From the NCBI RefSeq assembly GCF_002217985.1, contig NZ_BCMI01000003.1:74504-138503 (forward strand): a stretch of 64,000 nt of DNA, written 5' to 3'. The translations under genes were made by a program, and so were the position numbers. The notes beneath the pieces are model-generated. The model saw nothing but the letters and a program-made list of their open reading frames with translations, had not been told where the DNA came from and did not search any database. Shown piece after piece: positions 58,597 through 64,000 of the stretch. Source of the stretch: Secundilactobacillus pentosiphilus (lineage in GTDB: Bacteria; Bacillota; Bacilli; Lactobacillales; Lactobacillaceae). How positions within the stretch are numbered: the first letter of the stretch is position 1; each line of letters starts with the position of its first letter.

Positions 58597-58706
58597 GACT
58601 TTAGGTCAGCAGGCACACTTTCTTTGAGGACGTGCAGAAGGTCCTGTTTCGTGAGTAAATGAATTGCGCTATACTAAGAAGGAATAAAATTTAAAGGAGC
58701 AATAAA

Positions 58707-60128
58707 ATGACACATCTTTCAGCCTGTACTTCAGTCTTAGTTGGTAAAAACGCCTCAATCGATGGTTCGGTGATGATTGCCCGGAATGACGATACGTTTC
58801 TGCCATTAACACCGCAACGTTTTTACATGCATCAACCAGCAGAAAACGCGGGCAAAATTTTACAGTCTACCCAAAACGGTTTTGAAGCACCGCTGCCGGA
58901 AAACGCTGTTTCTTATCAGGCAACGCCTAACGTAGAAGTCGATAAAGTGGGCCTTTACGAGGAAAGCGGCATCAACGCGCGCAACGTTGCCATGAGTGCG
59001 ACTGAAAGTGTTTATGGCAATCCCAACGCACTGGCATTTGACCCGTTAGTTGCGGATGGTATGGCTGAAGACACGATGCAGACCATGGTGCTGCCGGTGA
59101 TCACTAGTGCCCGGAACGGTGTAAAAGTGCTAGGCGACTTGGTTAAAAAGTACGGTTCACCCGAAGGCAACGGCGTTTTGTTTGCCGATAAAGATGAAGC
59201 CTGGTATATGGAAATCGTGACGGGACACCACTGGGTGGCGCAGCGGATTCCAGACGATGCGTTTGTGATCACCGCCAATCAAGTGGCCATTCAGTCAGTT
59301 GACTTTGACGACCCGGATAACTTTATGTATTCCGATGGCATTCAAAAATTTGTGACTGAACACCGGTTGAACCCCGATCAATCCGGCTGGAACTTCCGTC
59401 ATATCTTTGGCACCAGCACCGAAAAAGACCGGCATTACAACACACCGCGGGTCTGGTACGGCCAGCATTACTTGATGCCTGAAGTTGAGCAGTCGCCAAC
59501 TTCGTCAGAGCTGCCGTTTATTTGTCACGCTAACCGGAAAATCAGCGTGGCCGATATTAGTTTTATTCTCGGGTCACACTACAACGAGACCGACTATGAT
59601 CCGTTAGGCAATGGGCCGGCAGAACTGAAAACGAAGTTCCGGCCAATTTCCATGAACCGGACTCAGAACTCACACGTTCTGCAGCTGAGAAACAACGTGC
59701 CCGAAGCACAGTCGGCAATGATGTGGCTCTGCTTTGGCGTGCCGGCGTTCAGTCCGTACGTGCCGTTCTTTGCTAACGCCAACGATACTGATCCGTCCTA
59801 CGTTAACACCCCGGTTCACGCGGACCAGGAGAGTGCCTACTGGATGTACCGCAAACTGTCGGTGCTGGTTGAATCGCATTACGCTGAATTTGTACAGGAT
59901 GACCGCGATTATTTAACGGCTAGTTGGGAAATCTTCATGCAGCACGTTGCTAAAACCGATGAAGTTGCCCGTCAGCTTTCCGGTGAAGAACTGACGACTT
60001 ACCTGACTCAGCAAAACTACCTGATCGTCTCGGAGATGAAGTCCAGAACAACCAAGCTGATGAACAATTTGTTTGAGCAAGGCTTAGGACTCTCAAAATT
60101 GACTTTTAATATGGATGTTAATTTGTAA
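58707..60128 (+). CDS. C69-family dipeptidase (PepD-type)
   Basis: 473 residues. Ntn-hydrolase with the nucleophile Cys near the start (LSACTSVLVGKNASIDGSVMIARNDD), DEAWYMEIVTGHHWVAQRIPDD and SDGIQKF typical of family C69. Hydrolyses a broad range of dipeptides in the cytoplasm. Cleavage before C7 is expected if it is processed like other Ntn enzymes. ATG at 58707 follows AAAGGAG. Monocistronic. Confidence 0.92.
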   Translation: MTHLSACTSVLVGKNASIDGSVMIARNDDTFLPLTPQRFYMHQPAENAGKILQSTQNGFEAPLPENAVSYQATPNVEVDKVGLYEESGINARNVAMSATESVYGNPNALAFDPLVADGMAEDTMQTMVLPVITSARNGVKVLGDLVKKYGSPEGNGVLFADKDEAWYMEIVTGHHWVAQRIPDDAFVITANQVAIQSVDFDDPDNFMYSDGIQKFVTEHRLNPDQSGWNFRHIFGTSTEKDRHYNTPRVWYGQHYLMPEVEQSPTSSELPFICHANRKISVADISFILGSHYNETDYDPLGNGPAELKTKFRPISMNRTQNSHVLQLRNNVPEAQSAMMWLCFGVPAFSPYVPFFANANDTDPSYVNTPVHADQESAYWMYRKLSVLVESHYAEFVQDDRDYLTASWEIFMQHVAKTDEVARQLSGEELTTYLTQQNYLIVSEMKSRTTKLMNNLFEQGLGLSKLTFNMDVNL

Positions 60129-60131
60129 ATT

Positions 60132-60179
60132 AAAAATAGCGCCGCTTCTTGGATAATCTAAGAAGCGGCGCTATTTTAA
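60132..60179. terminator. Terminator after the dipeptidase gene
   Basis: An 18-bp perfect stem (AAAATAGCGCCGCTTCTT and complement) with T residues on both strands. Confidence 0.92.
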
Positions 60180-60300
60180 TTGATAAACTCACAAAAAGTT
60201 CTAATACTAATCATAATTAATTCATGGCATCTGTGAAGTGCTTTCGATACACTAAGAGTAGAGATTAACCGGCTAGCGCCTACGGAAAGGATTGCTGATT

Positions 60301-62946
60301 ATGACAATGAAAAATTCTGAGAGGGACCACCGGCAACTAGAAAATGCGTTCAATACCAATCTAACTAGCGGCCTTACTGCAACGGAAGCTAAACGGCGGC
60401 AAAGCGCAGGCCGCAACGTGCTGCAAGAGGAGAAGCCGCCGACTATTTTTCAAAAAGTATGGCGGCACTTGTCCGATGTCGCTTCCTTAGTCCTGTTATT
60501 TGCAGTGGCCTTATCGACCTACCTGGCGATTGCGGCTGATGGCGGCTGGACCAAGACCATTGTGATCGGCAGCATATTAGTCATCAACGTCTTGATTGGC
60601 ATGTATCAGGAACACAGTGCTGAGAAATCGCTGGCGGCGTTAAAAAAGATGAACGTTCACGAAGTCACCGTCATTCGGGACGGTCAGTCTCAAGTAATCG
60701 ACGCCGCTGATTTGGTGGTCGGTGACGTGGTGTCATTGTCAGGTGGGAACCAAATCCCAGCTGACGGACGGCTGGTTGAAGCAGCTGATTTGCGGATCGA
60801 TGAAGCAGTGCTCACTGGTGAAAGTGAACCGGTCAAAAAAATCGCTGAACCGGTGGCAGAAGCCGATGAAATCGGTGACCGGATCAACGAGGTGTTTTCA
60901 GGAACGGGCGTGACGCAGGGGACTGGGCAAATGGTGGTGACGGCCATCGGAATGGATACGGCCATCGGCAGTATTGCTGGGATGTTAAACCGAACCAAAG
61001 CGCGTACTACGCCGCTGCAGAAGCGGCTGAATCAACTATCCGGCCGGTTAACAGCCGTAGCGGTGGTCGGCGGGCTCATCATTACAATTCTGGGGCTCTT
61101 TTTCCAGGGCGAACCCCTAACGGATGCGTTAATGATCGGTGTTTCCCTTGCGGTAGCTGCGGTACCGGAAACCTTGCCGATTATCGTCACCATCAGTTTA
61201 TCTCACGGCGTTGGCGTTATGGCTAAACAGCATGCTATTATGCGCCGGGTGGACGCGGTTGAAACCATTGGCGGCGTGAACGTGATTGCTTCGGATAAAA
61301 CGGGAACGCTGACTCAAAATCAGATGACGGTCACCCAGGTTTGGTCAGTGTTTGATTCAGAACCAACGTTGGTGGGTGCTGAGCCGCTGCAGGAGCAGAC
61401 CAAAACGTTAATGCAGTTAATGGGACTGGCGACTAACGCGACCCGTGAACGGGTAAATGATGAATGGGCCGAAATTGGCGACTCCACCGAATTGGCAATC
61501 GTTCGCTGGTTAGCGGCGGACAAACTGACCAGGGCAGACTTTGAAAAACAGGCTCCCCGTGTGGCAGAAGATCCGTTCAATTCCACAAAAAAGACCATGG
61601 CGACACTGCATCAACTGCCGGATGGCCGGGCACTGCTGATCGTGAAGGGCGCCATCGACCACCTGCCGGTCGAACTGTCAGTGACGGAGCAGGCGAAAAC
61701 CAAACGGGTGCATGATCAGTTTGCCCACGATGCGCTACGGGTGCTTGCTGTGGGTTACAAATACTTTGATACTATGCCGGAAACGCCAATTGAAGACTTG
61801 CAGCACGACTTAGTCTTCGCTGGTCTCATTGGCATGATCGATCCGCCAAGGGAAACGGCAATTGCGGCAGTTTCACAAGCAGCCGAAGCGGGCATTCGCA
61901 CCGTGATGATTACCGGAGACCACCTTGAAACCGCTAAGGCAATCGCCAAACAAATTGGTATTTTGCGCCCGGGCGACCAGGTGGTGACGGGTGCCGCGTT
62001 ACGACAGTTAAGTGATCAGCAACTGGCTGATCAGATCGAAAGTATCAGTGTGTACGCCCGGGTTTCACCGGAAGATAAGATCCGCATCGTTAACGCTTGG
62101 CAAGAACAGGGTGCTACGGTGGCGATGACCGGGGATGGCGTCAACGATGCGCCAGCGCTGAAAGCAGCCGATGTTGGGGTCGCTATGGGGATCACCGGAA
62201 CGGAAGTCTCTAAAAATGCCAGTGACATGATTTTAACGGATGATAATTTTGAAACCATCGTTGCCGCGGTTTCAACTGGCCGGGCAGTTTACCAAAATAT
62301 TTTGAAGGCCGTGGAATTTCTGATCGGAGTCAATTTTGCCCAAATATTTTTGATGATCTTCGCGGTTGGTATTGGCTGGGGAGCACCGCTGATTGCTGAA
62401 CAGCTGTTGCTGATCAACGTGTTAGCGGATGGTATCCCGGGCTTCTATCTCAGTCGTGAACCAGCGGAACCGCAGAATATGAAGCGGCCGCCGATCAGTC
62501 GCAAGACCAGTATTTTTGCGGATGGTTTAGGTCAGCGGGTAGCGGTTCGAACAACGACCTTCATTGTTTTAACGTTAGGTATCTACAGTTTGGGCCGGTT
62601 CGGACTTGCCAGTAATGATCCGTCAATTGGCATGACCATGCTGTTCTTTACACTGGCGTTAGGATCGATGATTGATATCTATCCGATCAAGCAGCGTGCA
62701 CCTTTATCCTGGCAAGGACTTCGCAATAATCAAGCGTTAAATGCGGGTGTTGTGCTGGCTGCTGGATTGGTTGCCAGTACTGCCGTGATTCCCTGGTTAC
62801 GAGATGCATTTCAGCTGACCGCCTTATCAGCAACGCATTGGCTGGTGATCCTCATTGCCATCTTCATCCCTAGCTGTGTGCTTGAAATCAATAAGCGATT
62901 GAAACGCGTTCGCTTTAAACAGCCAATGGTGCTGGATGAAGAATAA
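60301..62946 (+). CDS. P2A-type cation-transporting ATPase (Ca2+/Mn2+-like)
   Basis: 881 residues. Phosphorylation site D332 in SDKTGTLTQNQM, actuator TGES (LTGESEPVKK), hinge TGDGVNDAPALK, and ten membrane helices. Ion site II residues of SERCA are kept: E290 (VPETLP), N706 and D710 (NVLADG). The site I glutamate of TM5 is replaced by Q681 (GVNFAQ), as in one-site pumps of the SPCA/PMR1 type, which move Ca2+ and Mn2+. ATG at 60301 follows GGAAAGG by 10 bases. The substrate is inferred. Confidence 0.88.
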   Translation: MTMKNSERDHRQLENAFNTNLTSGLTATEAKRRQSAGRNVLQEEKPPTIFQKVWRHLSDVASLVLLFAVALSTYLAIAADGGWTKTIVIGSILVINVLIGMYQEHSAEKSLAALKKMNVHEVTVIRDGQSQVIDAADLVVGDVVSLSGGNQIPADGRLVEAADLRIDEAVLTGESEPVKKIAEPVAEADEIGDRINEVFSGTGVTQGTGQMVVTAIGMDTAIGSIAGMLNRTKARTTPLQKRLNQLSGRLTAVAVVGGLIITILGLFFQGEPLTDALMIGVSLAVAAVPETLPIIVTISLSHGVGVMAKQHAIMRRVDAVETIGGVNVIASDKTGTLTQNQMTVTQVWSVFDSEPTLVGAEPLQEQTKTLMQLMGLATNATRERVNDEWAEIGDSTELAIVRWLAADKLTRADFEKQAPRVAEDPFNSTKKTMATLHQLPDGRALLIVKGAIDHLPVELSVTEQAKTKRVHDQFAHDALRVLAVGYKYFDTMPETPIEDLQHDLVFAGLIGMIDPPRETAIAAVSQAAEAGIRTVMITGDHLETAKAIAKQIGILRPGDQVVTGAALRQLSDQQLADQIESISVYARVSPEDKIRIVNAWQEQGATVAMTGDGVNDAPALKAADVGVAMGITGTEVSKNASDMILTDDNFETIVAAVSTGRAVYQNILKAVEFLIGVNFAQIFLMIFAVGIGWGAPLIAEQLLLINVLADGIPGFYLSREPAEPQNMKRPPISRKTSIFADGLGQRVAVRTTTFIVLTLGIYSLGRFGLASNDPSIGMTMLFFTLALGSMIDIYPIKQRAPLSWQGLRNNQALNAGVVLAAGLVASTAVIPWLRDAFQLTALSATHWLVILIAIFIPSCVLEINKRLKRVRFKQPMVLDEE

Positions 62947-62964
62947 CTGATGATGACAATTTAA

Positions 62965-63002
62965 AAAGGCCTGTCCCAACTGAGCTTTCTGGGACAGGCC
63001 TT
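62965..63002. terminator. Bidirectional terminator between the ATPase and the surface-protein gene
   Basis: AAGGCCTGTCCCA and TGGGACAGGCCTT form a 13-bp perfect stem with A/T flanks. Confidence 0.9.
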
Positions 63003-63018
63003 AATTTGTGTTCATTTC

Positions 63019-64000
63019 TTATTGTATTTTAACGTATTGCGCGCGAATAACCGCGTCATCAGCCAGCCGATACCACCTGAGCTGGTTTTCGTCAGTGTAT
63101 TCGCCGGTAAGTTGAATCGGCGTACCATCCGCAATTAACTTGATGGCTTGCCCGTTTGGCCGGTCGTAAGTATGCAGTGAGCGGCCGGCAACGAAATCAA
63201 TGACGGCGGCCTGATCCATTGGCTTGAACTTTACCGGCTGACGTTGAGTGATCTGCAGGTTTACTGGCCGGTTAGTTTCAGTGACGTCTTTACCGTTGAT
63301 CCACTGCGGTCCGCCCAGATTAAACCACGTTTCGCCGTTTTTCGTATTCACCCGCACAAAGGCTCGCCAAACCGAATCCTTGGGGAATTCATAACGGTGG
63401 GGTTGACCATCCGGTTGATTTAATACTGGGGTACTGTCGAGTAATCTGACAAAGATGTTGATCTGCTGAACCGATGTCCAGGTGTCACGACGCAGCAGGA
63501 CGACGATGGTTTGTGCTTGATCAGTGAAGTGACCGGTTAACGGTCGGCTGGCTTTGATTAAATGGTAGCCGTCGATGGCTGCTTTGCTGAAGGCGAAGGG
63601 CTGGTTGACGGCCCCGGTTTGGATAACCGGCGAAGCCACCATTTCACGGGTATCGTAATCCACGGCATACATGATGACAGGGTGCCCCAGTTTCCTAGTA
63701 TATTGAAGGGTCATGATGCGATAGGGACTCGCGAATACGGTGGTAAAACCAATGACGTGGAATAACAAGTAGTGATCGATTTTACGCGGGGCAAAGTGGA
63801 TCTTTTCGCCCAGCCGCCCGGTTAACCACTGCGGTTTTGCCAGCGAATGGTTTTGGTCATCCATATAGAGTACCAGCATCACAGCTGATGCGGCTTGGGA
63901 CTCAGCCAGTTTTGAAGGTGCGTGCTGACTGACAGCCTCAGTTTGAGACGAGCCGTCTTCAGCGACCGGTGAGTCCGGCAGTGGTTCGGCGGACTTTAGC
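63019..64000 (-). CDS. C-terminal part of a MucBP/SH3-type surface protein (5' end outside window)
   Basis: The frame stays open to the right edge, so internal ATG and GTG codons near 63880 are not the true start. The first visible 40 residues are an Ala/Ser/Glu/Pro-rich linker, typical of an extracellular stalk. Two MucBP-like repeats follow (LVLYMDDQNHSLAKP ... and VIMYAVDYDTREMVASP ... IDGYHLIKASRPLTGHF), then two SH3/GW-like wall-binding domains (ETWFNLGGPQWINGKDV; VIDFVAGRSLHTYDRPNGQ). No LPxTG signal is present at the C terminus, so attachment is probably non-covalent through the SH3-like domains. Likely adhesin or wall-associated protein. Confidence 0.75.
   Translation of the reverse strand, partial: LKSAEPLPDSPVAEDGSSQTEAVSQHAPSKLAESQAASAVMLVLYMDDQNHSLAKPQWLTGRLGEKIHFAPRKIDHYLLFHVIGFTTVFASPYRIMTLQYTRKLGHPVIMYAVDYDTREMVASPVIQTGAVNQPFAFSKAAIDGYHLIKASRPLTGHFTDQAQTIVVLLRRDTWTSVQQINIFVRLLDSTPVLNQPDGQPHRYEFPKDSVWRAFVRVNTKNGETWFNLGGPQWINGKDVTETNRPVNLQITQRQPVKFKPMDQAAVIDFVAGRSLHTYDRPNGQAIKLIADGTPIQLTGEYTDENQLRWYRLADDAVIRAQYVKIQ

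Noticed and set aside
63019-63882. Complete gene starting near 63880
   Set aside because: The frame has no stop up to the window edge and the upstream codons form a typical extracellular linker, so the start lies outside.

Overview
The window is a chromosomal segment of a lactic acid bacterium of the Lactobacillaceae, from the Lactiplantibacillus/Levilactobacillus/Secundilactobacillus part of the family as far as gene content allows. Supporting signs are a medium G+C content, strong AGGAGG ribosome-binding sites, frequent TTG and GTG starts, KxYKxGKxW-type signal peptides with LPQTxE sorting motifs, and the gene order cydABCD - prenyl synthase/menA - xpt - pcrA - ligA - camS - gatCAB - dagK - rlmD. 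No phage, IS transposase, CRISPR array or rRNA operon is visible. The one tRNA is tRNA-Arg(CCT).

Layout. 1-3.7 kb: two sortase-anchored surface proteins. 3.8-7.6 kb: an NAD-precursor block (nadC, niaP-like transporter, NrtR-like Nudix regulator) and an ECF S component. 7.7-10.4 kb: ddl, a membrane diguanylate cyclase and a DUF2187 protein. 10.6-18.9 kb: a respiration block with cytochrome bd (cydAB), its ABC exporter (cydDC), a polyprenyl diphosphate synthase and MenA. 19-21.4 kb: xpt, a DUF2179-type membrane protein and a divergent PurK-like protein. 21.6-32.9 kb: housekeeping genes pcrA, ligA, camS, gatCAB, dagK and rlmD. 33-35.4 kb: gshA and an acetyltransferase. 35.6-39.9 kb: gluconate genes gntK-gntP divergent from an RpiR regulator. 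39.9-45.7 kb: GH25-like protein, DUF4828, oxidoreductase, DEAD helicase, an AT-rich GRP sugar transporter, tRNA-Arg and UspA. 45.8-50.6 kb: MarR, GtrA/GtrB-type glycosylation pair, wecB, YihY and flavodoxin. 50.7-58.5 kb: recX, DUF402, AI-2E-type permease, tagD, an unrecognised gene, tagF and prfC. 58.7-64 kb: C69 dipeptidase, P-type cation ATPase and the end of a MucBP/SH3-type surface protein.

How the genes fit together. Cytochrome bd, CydDC and the last steps of menaquinone assembly suggest respiration that depends on supplied haem and naphthoquinone; no other men or hem genes are in the window. NadC without NadA/NadB beside a NiaP-type transporter and a Nudix regulator suggests salvage of a pyridine precursor. 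TagD/TagF, WecB, GtrA/GtrB and an F-type Ddl belong to the cell envelope.

The most unusual signal is a dispersed, MITE-like element of about 210-225 bp, present three times (about 16721-16931, 34606-34828 and 46312-46530). Each copy has a conserved outer hairpin, an inner stem whose sequence differs between copies but stays self-complementary, and a conserved 3' tail. One copy has 11-bp terminal inverted repeats and a 5-bp target duplication. Every copy lies between convergent genes, with its hairpin end touching the stop codon of the co-oriented gene. Other points worth a look are an apparent ATC start codon, a PurK-like protein and a GH25-like protein without their usual catalytic residues, an RlmD without its iron-sulfur cysteines, and a terminator built into the coding end of the opposing gene.
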